DNA of 64,000 nucleotides from Pseudoalteromonas prydzensis. Its GTDB lineage: Bacteria > Pseudomonadota > Gammaproteobacteria > Enterobacterales > Alteromonadaceae. The stretch spans positions 62,001 through 126,000 of the forward strand of contig NZ_BDDT01000009.1 of NCBI RefSeq assembly GCF_001661495.1, given 5' to 3'. This document shows positions 51,885 to 63,671 of this stretch, one piece after another. Both the position numbers and the translations under genes were made by a program. Each line of letters opens with the position of its first letter. Position 1 is the stretch's first letter. Below the pieces are notes generated by a model. It made no database searches. It was not told the DNA's origin and saw only the letters and a list, made by a program, of their open reading frames with translations.

Positions 51885-54289
51885 TCTTTCTCGTGTTCTT
51901 TTTCGTCGTTATCACCATTAACGATATCGGCAATTTCACTTAATCGCGCCAAAGCAATACCATTAACTGAATTTTCTGGGTATTGCCCATCTTTAAGTTC
52001 ACCAGCGGCTATATCCATCAATAAATTAAGCGCTTGGTCAACTGTTTCAACAGCGTAAATATGGAACTTACCTAGCTCTACCGCGTTAAGAATTTCATCA
52101 TCTAGCACTAAGTTAACTTGGTTCGATTTAGGGATGATGACGCCTTGCTGTGATGTTAAACCACGCATTTTACACAGCTTAAAGAAGCCTTCTATTTTTT
52201 CATTCACGCCGCCAATGGCTTGTACATCACCGTGTTGGTTAATTGAGCCGGTCAGCGCGATTGATTGACTAATAGGTAAGCTTGTAATAGCAGAGATCAA
52301 TGCACAAAGCTCAGCTAGTGATGCGCTGTCACCATCAATGTAACCATAGCTTTGTTCAATGGCGATATTAGCACTGAGCGTTAAACTAAACTGCTGTGCA
52401 TATTTATTACCTAAATAACCGGTCAGTAGCATGACACCTTTGGAGTGAATGGCTTTGCCGAGTTCGGCTTCGCGCTCAACATCAATTACGCCATCGGCGC
52501 CAGCATATACCGTGGCGGTTATGCGTGCCGGTGTACCAAATGACGTATCACCAATGTGCAATACCGTTAGACCGTTAACTTTACCGACCGCATGACCTTC
52601 GGTGGCAATTAACGTGTGCCCTTCTTTAATATCACTGAGCATGTTTTCACTTATTTGCCCAGTGCGATATTGCTTACCTTCAATAGCTTCATCAATATGA
52701 TGCGCATCAATTAGACTTAGATTATCTTGTTTGGCATAAAAGCTTGCTTCTGCAACTAACTCTAATACATCGGCAAAACGCGCTGATAATTTATTATGGT
52801 GCTCCGCTTGGCGATAACTAAACTTAAGCAGTCGCGCCATCGCAGATTCCGTTAAGCTGCACTTTAGCGTGCCTTCACAATACTCAAGTACTTTAGTGAT
52901 AAATTGATACTGTAATTTATCACTGCTTGGTAAGTAATAATCAAAATCAGCGAGCACTCTAAATAGCTCAGCAAATTCTTCGTCGTACTCGCCAATGGTG
53001 TAATACAATTCACGTGAGCCAAGCAAAATAATTTTCACATCAAGCGGAATTAACTGCGGGCGTAGAGTAAAACTGCTGCCAACGGCACTGTCTTGATAGG
53101 GTAAATCATTTTTAATTTGGTGGGTTTTCAGCGATAACTTTAAACCATCCCACACTTGCGGGTTAGCCATCACTTTTTCGGCGTCCATGATCAAATAACC
53201 ACCATTCGCACGATGCAATGCACCAGGCTGAATTGAGCGGTAACTGGTGATCAACGAGCCTTGCGACGTCGCATACTCTATTTTGCCAAATATATTGCCA
53301 AAGGTCGGATTTGGCTCGTATACCACAGGTGCGGCATCACCTTCTTTAAACTCAACTAAAATATTAGGCGCAAAAAAATCAGTCAACATACCTTTACGGT
53401 CAAAGTCTTCTTTGTTTTCGTCGCTGACATCTTCGTCATCAAGCCACTCAAGCACCGCATCGATAATTTCTACGCGAATATCTTTTAAATAACGCAGTAC
53501 GCCAATATGGGCGGCGTATTTGTGTTCAAGATCTTTAAGTAATGGTTTGGTTGCCAGCTCTGCGGTGGATTTTTTTAAATTGCGCAGTTTTTCAGAAGAT
53601 TCTCGCTTCCAACGTGGTAACTCAATCAGTGCTTCGATTAATGCATCTTCGAGCTTTTCGATCACTTCGTAAAATTGTTCACGTAATTCATCATCAAGCT
53701 CAGCAAATTCAGCATCACTTAACTGTTTGCCATCAATAAGCGGGGCAAAACCCACCACACTTTTTTCTTCTATTAGGGCAACGCTTTGTTCCAAAGCTGC
53801 TATTTCAACTTCGGTAATTGCACTATCGTAGGCGTCGTTAAATTCACGATCGATTTTTTTCTTTTTCCGCTGATAGGCTGGATTATCAAACGCTGCCGGA
53901 AAGGTATCCAGTACTTCGTCGATAAATGAATCAATGTCATCGGCAAGTTGCTTACTTTGACCTGCTTGCATGAATAACGCGATTGGTTCACGGTGGTCGT
54001 CATAATTATTTACGTATAACCATTCGTTTGGTGTTGGCCGACCTTTGCTGTGTGCTTCAAGCTTGTCTTTTACTAATGTAAAACGACCATGAGCGGCCTC
54101 GCCCATTACATATACGTTGTAACCAGGTAGTTCCATTCCCAGTGAAAAATCAAGCGCACTTTGTGCACGTTGTTGGCCAATGAAGGTCAGCGTTTCTGGG
54201 TATGGATTGTTCATGCACGTTTGCACATGATTAAGTGAAATTGTCGGCGCAAGGGCCGACACAGATAATGGCAGCAGTTTTTTCGTCAT
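51881..54289 (-). CDS. Lon-like ATP-dependent protease (AAA_32 / LonB group)
   Basis: An 802-aa protein. The N-terminal AAA_32 region has a nucleotide-loop-like string VMGEAAHGRFTLV (residues ~62-74), where Arg69 stands in for the P-loop Lys, and NGGYLIMDAEKVM in place of Walker B. A coiled-coil-rich insert follows (~110-300). The C-terminal Lon protease domain (~590-780) holds DGDSASLAELCALISA with Ser655 and GGVNEKIEGF with Lys698, 43 residues apart as in Lon (679/722), so the Ser-Lys dyad is intact. It is coupled to the FKBP gene. Substrates are unknown; the group is distinct from housekeeping Lon. Confidence 0.9.
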   Translation of the reverse strand: MTKKLLPLSVSALAPTISLNHVQTCMNNPYPETLTFIGQQRAQSALDFSLGMELPGYNVYVMGEAAHGRFTLVKDKLEAHSKGRPTPNEWLYVNNYDDHREPIALFMQAGQSKQLADDIDSFIDEVLDTFPAAFDNPAYQRKKKKIDREFNDAYDSAITEVEIAALEQSVALIEEKSVVGFAPLIDGKQLSDAEFAELDDELREQFYEVIEKLEDALIEALIELPRWKRESSEKLRNLKKSTAELATKPLLKDLEHKYAAHIGVLRYLKDIRVEIIDAVLEWLDDEDVSDENKEDFDRKGMLTDFFAPNILVEFKEGDAAPVVYEPNPTFGNIFGKIEYATSQGSLITSYRSIQPGALHRANGGYLIMDAEKVMANPQVWDGLKLSLKTHQIKNDLPYQDSAVGSSFTLRPQLIPLDVKIILLGSRELYYTIGEYDEEFAELFRVLADFDYYLPSSDKLQYQFITKVLEYCEGTLKCSLTESAMARLLKFSYRQAEHHNKLSARFADVLELVAEASFYAKQDNLSLIDAHHIDEAIEGKQYRTGQISENMLSDIKEGHTLIATEGHAVGKVNGLTVLHIGDTSFGTPARITATVYAGADGVIDVEREAELGKAIHSKGVMLLTGYLGNKYAQQFSLTLSANIAIEQSYGYIDGDSASLAELCALISAITSLPISQSIALTGSINQHGDVQAIGGVNEKIEGFFKLCKMRGLTSQQGVIIPKSNQVNLVLDDEILNAVELGKFHIYAVETVDQALNLLMDIAAGELKDGQYPENSVNGIALARLSEIADIVNGDNDEKEHEKE

Positions 54290-54369
54290 TCTAACTTCTT
54301 TTTATACCAACATATTCGTTGATGTTAGGGTGGTGTCAGCGCACATAAAACGCACTGCTCACTATGTAT

Positions 54370-54828
54370 TTATGGTTGTAATGCCTTGCGGCTAAAGTAA
54401 ATACCACCACATTCAGAGCAAGCTGTAATTTGCGTTGCGTGGTAAATATCATAACTATGTTGGCAATTCTTACATACTAATGTGCCCATGGCTATCCATT
54501 CACCTTGGTGATAAACCCCATTGTGCTTAAAATCTTGATTTAATGCGTGCCACTCCAGTTGAGTTTTGTCTTCAATGTGCGACAGCTCAAACCACAAAGA
54601 CTCTTTAAGTTCTTGCCATGCAAGAGAATCATAGTGTTGATCATGCTCTTGGATATGGTCAATATCACGCTTTAAATATTCTCGGTATAAAGTTAGTTTT
54701 TCTTGCCCTAAATCTTTGAGGGCCTGCTCAGATTCAATGAACTTGTCCATTGCATCCTTGAGCTCATGTTCTTTTACATCTTTTAACCATGTACTCAAGT
54801 CTGTTAACCACGTTTTATAATCAGCCAT
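54370..54828 (-). CDS. ybeL: YbeL-type zinc-ribbon protein (DUF1451)
   Basis: A 152-aa protein with a long helical N-terminus (~10-95) and a C-terminal zinc ribbon LVCKNCQHSYDIYHATQITACSECGGIYFS with two CxxC pairs (~118-145). It is divergent from leuS, the same arrangement as ybeL in E. coli. TAGGAGC precedes the ATG. Function is unknown. Confidence 0.88.
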   Translation of the reverse strand: MADYKTWLTDLSTWLKDVKEHELKDAMDKFIESEQALKDLGQEKLTLYREYLKRDIDHIQEHDQHYDSLAWQELKESLWFELSHIEDKTQLEWHALNQDFKHNGVYHQGEWIAMGTLVCKNCQHSYDIYHATQITACSECGGIYFSRKALQP

Positions 54829-54921
54829 TGTGTGCTCCTAGAAAAATGATGAAAAATCAACACTCAGATTAGATCAGTATAGGTTAACCTGCCCTGAAAA
54901 CTAATTTAGTTGCGAATTTAT

Positions 54922-54960
54922 AAAAAGCGCCAATTTGGCGCTGTGAATAGCGCTTTTTTT
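54922..54960 (+). promoter_or_regulatory. Alternative hairpins ahead of leuS
   Basis: AGCGCCAA / TTGGCGCT (54926-54942) forms a near-perfect palindrome. Its right part can alternatively pair as GCGCT with AGCGC at 54949-54953, which precedes seven Ts (54954-54960), and AAAAAGCGC (54922-54930) can pair with GCGCTTTTT (54950-54958). The forms exclude each other, as in attenuators. Confidence 0.45.
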
Positions 54961-55013
54961 GGGGTATCCTATCGACAATTTTTTATTAGTTTGCAAGAAG
55001 TCTGGAATCGTAG

Positions 55014-57602
<2,589 letters not shown>

Positions 57603-57604
57603 TT

Positions 57605-58099
57605 ATGGCTGCTATTCGTGCCATTAAAAACGGACTAGCCTTAGCGCTAGTCTGTTTTTTATTATCAAGCTGTGGCTTTCATCTTAAAAAAGCATCAAGC
57701 CTGCCTGATGATTTAACCACCCTAACGTTAAGCGGTGATGATGAGAAATCAGCGTTATTCGCGATGCTTGAAAAAGAACTCACATTAAGCAAAGTAGAGT
57801 TACTCGACACACCGAAGAAAAACATAGCGCAACTGTATTTATATAAAGATCGTTTAGAGCGTCAAACACTGTCATTATTTAAAAATGGCCAAGTTGCTGA
57901 ATACGAGCTGGCTTATAGTGTCCGTTACCTACTCAAGCGCCCAGGTAAAGATGCCGTTGAGCAAAGTTTTGAGTTGTATCGTAATTACCAAGACGATCCT
58001 GATAACGCACTTGCTAAAGCGAAAGAGTTAGAACTATTACTTAATGAAATTCGTATGCAAGCCAGCCGTCGTATCACCAGAGAGCTGTCGCAACTGTAA
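57605..58099 (+). CDS. lptE: LPS assembly lipoprotein LptE
   Basis: Outer membrane lipoprotein that plugs LptD and guides lipopolysaccharide to the surface. A 164-aa precursor with lipobox LLSSC (Cys23) followed by GFHLKKASSLPDD. The segment YELAYSVRYLLKR and the helical end RRITRELSQL are typical. It starts 2 bp after the leuS stop and overlaps holA by one base (TAATG). Essential in relatives. Confidence 0.94.
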   Translation: MAAIRAIKNGLALALVCFLLSSCGFHLKKASSLPDDLTTLTLSGDDEKSALFAMLEKELTLSKVELLDTPKKNIAQLYLYKDRLERQTLSLFKNGQVAEYELAYSVRYLLKRPGKDAVEQSFELYRNYQDDPDNALAKAKELELLLNEIRMQASRRITRELSQL

Positions 58100-59136
58100 T
58101 GCGCTGTTATGCGAATCAATTACCTAATGAATTAAAAAAAGGCTTACAGCCTTTTTATTTAGTGTTTGGTGAAGAACCCTTTCAAGTGGCGCAATGCGCC
58201 CAGCAAATTCGCCAAACAGCTAAACAGCAAGGTTTTGATGAAGTCGTTAAATTGACTTTAATGCCGGGCTTTGATTGGCAAGAACTGATAGCTCAATATC
58301 AGAGTATGTCGTTATTCAGTGCCCGTACGTTAATCGAGCTGGACCTTAATTTCCAAAAACCAGGAATTGCGGGTAGTCAAACATTCAAGCAATTATTGGA
58401 TTTGAATAACCCTGATACTGTATTGATAGTTAAAGGGGCCAAAGCAAGCCAAGATATCCAACGCAGCGCGTGGTTTAAGTCACTTGATAAACTGGGTATT
58501 TTTGTGCCTTGCTACCCGCTCACCGGTAATCACCTTAGCCGTTGGTTAGACGAGCAATGTCAGCGTTTGCAAATAAATATGCAAAACGATGCAAAACGTA
58601 CTTTGATCGATGCCACCGAAGGTAACTTATTAGCTTGCTTTCAAGAACTCGAAAAGCTGTCGTTATTACATGGCACTGCACTGATCGACCAACAGCAAGT
58701 ATTACAAGGGCTTTTAAATCAAGCCAAGTTTGATATTTTTGATTTAAGTGATGCCTTACTGCAAGGTAATAGCCGCCAAGCCATTAAGGTATTAAACAAA
58801 CTCGCAGGCGATAATACCGAAGCGGTCAGTATTTTATGGACCATAACTAAAGAAGCAAACACCTTACTTTCCCTACAGTTAGGTTTACAGCAAGGTGAGC
58901 AACTAGCGACTTTATTTAAGCAAAACGCGATCTGGAAAAACCAGCAAGGGCCAATCCAACAAGCGCTTAATCGTTTATCAATTGCAACGCTTGAACAAAT
59001 AACCCAACTTTTGGCCCAATTTGATGCCAGTTATAAGCAAGGTAATTTAGTCAAACCGTATCAAGCATTAGCACATATTTGTTTAGTATTTTGCCAACCA
59101 TTGGCGTTTCCTTTGCCTGCGCATCCGCTCAACTAA
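58099..59136 (+). CDS. holA: DNA polymerase III subunit delta
   Basis: Clamp-loader subunit that opens the beta clamp, 345 aa (E. coli 343). An AAA+ fold without a functional ATP site; N-terminal LKKGLQPFYLVFGEEPFQVAQCAQQIR and SMSLFSARTLIELDL are characteristic, as is DATEGNLLACFQELEKLSLLHG in pieces. The ATG shares its A with the lptE stop, so it is translationally coupled. Confidence 0.94.
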   Translation: MRCYANQLPNELKKGLQPFYLVFGEEPFQVAQCAQQIRQTAKQQGFDEVVKLTLMPGFDWQELIAQYQSMSLFSARTLIELDLNFQKPGIAGSQTFKQLLDLNNPDTVLIVKGAKASQDIQRSAWFKSLDKLGIFVPCYPLTGNHLSRWLDEQCQRLQINMQNDAKRTLIDATEGNLLACFQELEKLSLLHGTALIDQQQVLQGLLNQAKFDIFDLSDALLQGNSRQAIKVLNKLAGDNTEAVSILWTITKEANTLLSLQLGLQQGEQLATLFKQNAIWKNQQGPIQQALNRLSIATLEQITQLLAQFDASYKQGNLVKPYQALAHICLVFCQPLAFPLPAHPLN

Positions 59137-59149
59137 TTATTAGGCGTTT

Positions 59150-59788
59150 ATGATGATTGCACTGTTTGGTGGGACTTTCGACCCCGTTCATTTAGGCCAT
59201 ATCAATATGGCTAAGCATTGTGTCGAGCATTTTAATTTAACAACTTTATACTTTATGCCCTGTGCAATCCCAGCTCATAAAGCAGCACCAGGAATAAGCA
59301 CGCAACACCGCGTTGCGATGCTCCATGCTGCCATTGCACCTTACCCTTATTTTCAGCTCGATTTACGCGAGCTAAACCGCAGCGGCCCTTCTTATTCACT
59401 ATTAAGTTTGCAAGAGCTGCGTGTGCAATATCCTCAGCAGCCAATCTTGTTCTTAATTGGCATGGATTCATTTAATAACTTAGATAAATGGTATCAGTGG
59501 CAAACAATTACTCAGTTGTGCCATATTGTGGTATTTCAGCGCCCCGGACTTACATGCAGTGCCCATGGTGAATTAAAAACCTACCAACAAGCGGCTGAAT
59601 GTAGCGATAGCGCAGAGCTTGCAGCACAGCCGGGCGGCAAATTATACTTTTTAACCGGCGAAGAACTGGCCATTGCTTCTAGTGATATTCGTGAAGCGAT
59701 AAAAAAGGGTATAAATTACAATGAACTTCTACCCAGTGCCGTGGGTCAGTATATTCAATCACAGCAACTTTATCTAAGTGATGAATAA
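59150..59788 (+). CDS. nadD: Nicotinate-nucleotide adenylyltransferase
   Basis: Converts nicotinate mononucleotide and ATP to deamido-NAD in NAD synthesis. 212 aa. The GxFDPxHxGH motif is GGTFDPVHLGHINMAK, with LNRSGPSYSLLSLQELR, FLIGMDSFNNLDKWYQW and ASSDIREAIKKG as the other signatures. There are two adjacent ATGs (59150, 59153). In E. coli cobC follows; here it is absent and rsfS comes directly. Confidence 0.96.
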   Translation: MMIALFGGTFDPVHLGHINMAKHCVEHFNLTTLYFMPCAIPAHKAAPGISTQHRVAMLHAAIAPYPYFQLDLRELNRSGPSYSLLSLQELRVQYPQQPILFLIGMDSFNNLDKWYQWQTITQLCHIVVFQRPGLTCSAHGELKTYQQAAECSDSAELAAQPGGKLYFLTGEELAIASSDIREAIKKGINYNELLPSAVGQYIQSQQLYLSDE

Positions 59789-59841
59789 ATACTGGTTGCG
59801 TGATAAAATAACAGCTATTCACTTTTAAATGAGATAACACC

Positions 59842-60159
59842 TTGGATACGAAACAACTACTTGCCTTTGCAATAGACAAAATTGACGATATGAAAGCACG
59901 TGATGTGGTTAATATTGATGTAACTGCAAGCTCAGACATCACCGACTTTATGGTTGTATGTTCTGGCACGTCAAAGCGTCATGTATTGTCAATTGCAGAC
60001 CATTTAGCAAAAGAAGCTCGTCACGCAGGTCAAGAGCCACTAGGTTATGAAGGCCAAACAGATGGTGAATGGGCACTGGTTGATTTAGGCGATGTAATCG
60101 TACACGTAATGCAAGATCAAGCACGTAGCTATTACGACCTCGAAAAACTATGGAGCTAA
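59842..60159 (+). CDS. rsfS: Ribosome silencing factor RsfS
   Basis: Binds ribosomal protein L14 and blocks subunit joining when nutrients run low. 105 aa, as in E. coli. Motifs: LAFAIDKIDDMKARDVVNIDV, SDITDFMVVCSGTSKRHV, DGEWALVDLGDVIVHVMQ and YYDLEKLWS. It starts with TTG, preceded by GAGATAA. Confidence 0.96.
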   Translation: MDTKQLLAFAIDKIDDMKARDVVNIDVTASSDITDFMVVCSGTSKRHVLSIADHLAKEARHAGQEPLGYEGQTDGEWALVDLGDVIVHVMQDQARSYYDLEKLWS

Positions 60160-60207
60160 TACCAAGCTAAACGCTCACTAATTTTTAACCGAGTTTGGAT
60201 GTAACAC

Positions 60208-60678
60208 GTGAAAATACAGATGATTGCCGTTGGCACTAAAATGCCAGCGTGGGTAGAAACGGGTTTTGCAGAATATCAGCGCCGCTTTCCAAAAGATATG
60301 GCACTGGAGTTAATTGAAATTCCCGCAGGCAAACGTGGTAAAAATGCAGATATCAAACGAATTTTGCATATTGAAGGTGAAAAAACCTTAGCCGCAATCC
60401 CTAAAGGCAATCGTATTGTGACGCTTGAGGTAACAGGCAAAGCGCTTGATACTCACCAATTAGCAAAAGACATGGAAAAGTGGCAACTGGATGGCCGCGA
60501 TGTCAGTTTGCTAATTGGCGGCCCTGAAGGTTTAGCACCCGAGTGCATAGCTGCATCAGAGCAAAAATGGTCACTATCAAATTTGACCCTGCCCCATCCA
60601 TTGGTGCGTATTATTGTTGCTGAAAGCCTTTACAGAGGCTGGAGCTTAAAAAATAACCACCCGTATCATCGCGAGTAA
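60208..60678 (+). CDS. rlmH: 23S rRNA pseudouridine-1915 N3-methyltransferase
   Basis: SPOUT methyltransferase acting on mature 70S ribosomes. 156 aa. The knot region has [12 protein letters not shown] and the invariant C-terminus [17 protein letters not shown]. The start is GTG. It follows rsfS closely; both act on ribosomes. Confidence 0.96.
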   Translation: MKIQMIAVGTKMPAWVETGFAEYQRRFPKDMALELIEIPAGKRGKNADIKRILHIEGEKTLAAIPKGNRIVTLEVTGKALDTHQLAKDMEKWQLDGRDVSLLIGGPEGLAPECIAASEQKWSLSNLTLPHPLVRIIVAESLYRGWSLKNNHPYHRE

Positions 60679-60687
60679 TACTTACTC

Positions 60688-62568
60688 ATGCGAAAACACA
60701 GACCCACAATTAGAGACCACTCAGCAGAAGCGAATCTGTTTGCTCGTCGTGCTTTTGTGGGGTTTGTGTTTGTTACACTTTTAGTCGCGGTATTACTTTC
60801 CAATTTATACACTATTCAAGTCGATGATCATCAAGATTATCAAACTCGTTCTAACGACAACCGTATTAAAGTGATCCCAATTGCGCCTAATCGCGGCCTT
60901 ATCTACGATCGTAATGGCGTGTTACTCGCTGAAAATAAACCCGTTTATAACCTAGAGGTTATTCCTGAAGAAGTTGACGATCTTGATGCATCACTGTCCG
61001 CCTTAACACAATACATTGATATTTCAGAGCAGCAGAAAAGCGACTTCACTGACGATATCAAGCACAACCGTCGCTTTAAAAGTCAGGTATTAAAAGCCCG
61101 CTTAACTGAACTTGAAGTGGCCCGTTTTTCAGTCAATCAACATAAATTCCCCGGATTTAGCATTGAAGCGCGCTTAGCTCGCTATTATCCGTTTGCAGAC
61201 ACCCTAACTCACGCATTAGGCTACGTTGCTAAACTCAATAAAAAAGAACTCGCTAAACTCGAATCAGAAGATCAAGGCACTAACTATCGCGCTACCCATG
61301 ATATTGGCAAACTGGGGATAGAAAAATACTATGAACAGTTACTGCATGGCCAAGTTGGCTCACAACGGGTTGAAGTAAATAACCGTGGCCGTGTGATCCG
61401 CACCTTAAGTATGACACCACCACAACCAGGGCACGATTTAGTGCTGACTTTGGATATTGGGCTGCAACAAATTGCCCAACATGCTTTTAAAGATATGCGT
61501 GGTGCAGTGGTTGTTATGGATGCCAAAGACGGTGGCGTATTAGCCTTGTATTCAAACCCAAGCTACGACCCAAATTTATTTGTTCATGGCATTAGTAGCA
61601 AAAATTACAAAGCATTATTAAATCCAGACCGACCACTGATCAATCGCACCACGCAAGGTCGCTATGCGCCTGCATCAACTGTTAAGCCGCATATGGCTAT
61701 TTTGGCGCTTGAGGAAGGGTTGGTCACCGAGAATACGACTATCTGGGACCCGGGCTTTTTCCAAATCCCCAATGTTGATCACAAATGGCGTGATTGGAAA
61801 CGCTGGGGCCACGGCCATGTTGATGTTTACAAAGCCATTGAAGAATCATGCGATACCTACTTTTATGATACTGCCTATCGGTTAGGGATCACTAAAATTA
61901 GCGATTTTATGGCGCAATTTGGTTTTGGTGATTTAACAGGCATTGATATTCATGAAGAAACCACTGCAATTCTACCGTCAAAAGAATGGAAAGAAGCGCG
62001 CTTTAAAGAATCATGGTGGCGCGGTGATACCATTTCAGTCGGTATTGGCCAAGGTTATTGGACTGCGACACCAATGCAAATTGCCAACGCATTGAATATT
62101 TTAGTGAATAAAGGGGTAAACCGCCCTCCTCACTTAGTCCAAGTGGCCAAACAAGAAAATCAAGTGGTACAAATTAACAATGAAGAAAAGCCACCGGTAA
62201 TTCTCAAAGATCCCAAGCATTGGCAAATAGCATTAGACGCTATGCATAATACTGTAAGTAAAGTAACAGGGACTGCTCATAAAGCATTTAAAGGGGTAAA
62301 CTATGACCCTGCTGGTAAAACCGGCACCGCGCAATTGGTTAGCATTGCCCAAGGCGAGCGTTATGATGCGAAATCGCTAAAAGAGCGCCACCGCGATAAT
62401 GCTATTTATGTTGGTTTTGCCCCTTATAATGATCCGCAAATTGTCGTGTCTGTTGTGGTGGAAAACACCGGTGGCGGAAGTACCGTAGGTGCGCCAATTG
62501 CCCGCCAATTAATGGATTATTATTTCTCTGCTAATCCCATCAATATTGCTCGTAATAAGGAGCCGTAA
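60688..62568 (+). CDS. mrdA: Penicillin-binding protein 2 (elongation transpeptidase)
   Basis: Cross-links peptidoglycan during rod elongation together with RodA. 626 aa: transmembrane anchor (~24-44), pedestal domain, and transpeptidase. The catalytic Ser330 is in APASTVKP (SxxK with Lys333), and the KTGT box is at 544-547. Target of mecillinam-like drugs. It begins 9 bp after rlmH and its stop overlaps rodA as TAATG. Confidence 0.97.
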   Translation: MRKHRPTIRDHSAEANLFARRAFVGFVFVTLLVAVLLSNLYTIQVDDHQDYQTRSNDNRIKVIPIAPNRGLIYDRNGVLLAENKPVYNLEVIPEEVDDLDASLSALTQYIDISEQQKSDFTDDIKHNRRFKSQVLKARLTELEVARFSVNQHKFPGFSIEARLARYYPFADTLTHALGYVAKLNKKELAKLESEDQGTNYRATHDIGKLGIEKYYEQLLHGQVGSQRVEVNNRGRVIRTLSMTPPQPGHDLVLTLDIGLQQIAQHAFKDMRGAVVVMDAKDGGVLALYSNPSYDPNLFVHGISSKNYKALLNPDRPLINRTTQGRYAPASTVKPHMAILALEEGLVTENTTIWDPGFFQIPNVDHKWRDWKRWGHGHVDVYKAIEESCDTYFYDTAYRLGITKISDFMAQFGFGDLTGIDIHEETTAILPSKEWKEARFKESWWRGDTISVGIGQGYWTATPMQIANALNILVNKGVNRPPHLVQVAKQENQVVQINNEEKPPVILKDPKHWQIALDAMHNTVSKVTGTAHKAFKGVNYDPAGKTGTAQLVSIAQGERYDAKSLKERHRDNAIYVGFAPYNDPQIVVSVVVENTGGGSTVGAPIARQLMDYYFSANPINIARNKEP

Positions 62569-63671
62569 TGCAGTTAGATGATAAGCGCTCTATTTGGGAT
62601 AAATTACATTTAGACCTGCCTCTATTGTTGGCCTTATTAACGTTAATGGTCGCCAGTTTAGCCATTGTATACAGTGCCAGCGGCCAAGATAACGCCATGA
62701 TGATCCGCCACGCCACTCGTATGGCTGGCGCAATTATTGGTATGTTTGTATTAGCACAATTTTCACCTGCCACACTCAAGCGGTTAGTTTTTCCACTGTA
62801 TTGTGTTGGTTTATTGATGCTTGTTGGCGTGTTAATTTTTGGTGTCAGTTCAAAAGGAGCACAGCGCTGGCTCGACTTAGGAGTTACTCGGTTTCAACCT
62901 TCAGAGCTGATGAAAATTGCCGTTCCTATGATGGTCGCTTGGTATATTGGCCGTAATCATTTACCACCAAGAGCAATGCATTTGGTGGTTGGCTTTGCCA
63001 TTGTAATGATCCCAACACTGCTTATTAAAGAACAGCCCGACCTAGGCACCTCAATACTAATCGCCAGCTCAGGTGTATTTGTGTTGTTTTTATCTGGTTT
63101 AAGTTGGCGCTTAATCGGCTTTTTAAGCGCTTTAGTGGCACTCGCTGCCTGGCCTTTTTGGCACTACGGCATGCACGATTATCAAAAGCAACGAGTGTTA
63201 ACCTTATTTAATCCTGAAAGCGACCCGCTTGGCTCTGGTTATCATATTATTCAATCAAAAATAGCCATTGGGTCTGGTGGTATTGAAGGTAAAGGCTGGT
63301 TACACGGCACGCAATCGCAATTAGAATTTTTACCTGAACGCCATACCGACTTTATATTTTCTGTTTTAAGTGAAGAGTTTGGCTTATTTGGTGTGTGCTT
63401 ATTGTTATGCATGTACTTGTTTATTGTTGGCCGTGGCTTATATATAGCGGTAAATGCGCAGGATGCCTTTGGTAAGTTATTAGCCGGTGCGCTGACCCTC
63501 ACTTTTTTTGTTTATGTATTCGTAAATATCGGCATGGTTTCAGGACTACTGCCAGTTGTTGGTGTACCACTTCCGCTGATAAGTTATGGCGGTACTTCCA
63601 TGGTTACGCTAATGGCTGGATTTGGCATTATTATGTCTATCGCTACGGATAAAAGGATGTTACTAAAATAA
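62568..63671 (+). CDS. mrdB: Rod shape protein RodA (SEDS glycosyltransferase)
   Basis: SEDS-family glycan polymerase working with PBP2. 367 aa with about 10 helices. Signatures: GAQRWLDLGVTRFQPSELMKIAVPMM, KEQPDLGTS and LPVVGVPLPLISYGGTSMVTLM. The ATG shares its A with the mrdA stop. Also called rodA. Confidence 0.97.
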   Translation: MQLDDKRSIWDKLHLDLPLLLALLTLMVASLAIVYSASGQDNAMMIRHATRMAGAIIGMFVLAQFSPATLKRLVFPLYCVGLLMLVGVLIFGVSSKGAQRWLDLGVTRFQPSELMKIAVPMMVAWYIGRNHLPPRAMHLVVGFAIVMIPTLLIKEQPDLGTSILIASSGVFVLFLSGLSWRLIGFLSALVALAAWPFWHYGMHDYQKQRVLTLFNPESDPLGSGYHIIQSKIAIGSGGIEGKGWLHGTQSQLEFLPERHTDFIFSVLSEEFGLFGVCLLLCMYLFIVGRGLYIAVNAQDAFGKLLAGALTLTFFVYVFVNIGMVSGLLPVVGVPLPLISYGGTSMVTLMAGFGIIMSIATDKRMLLK

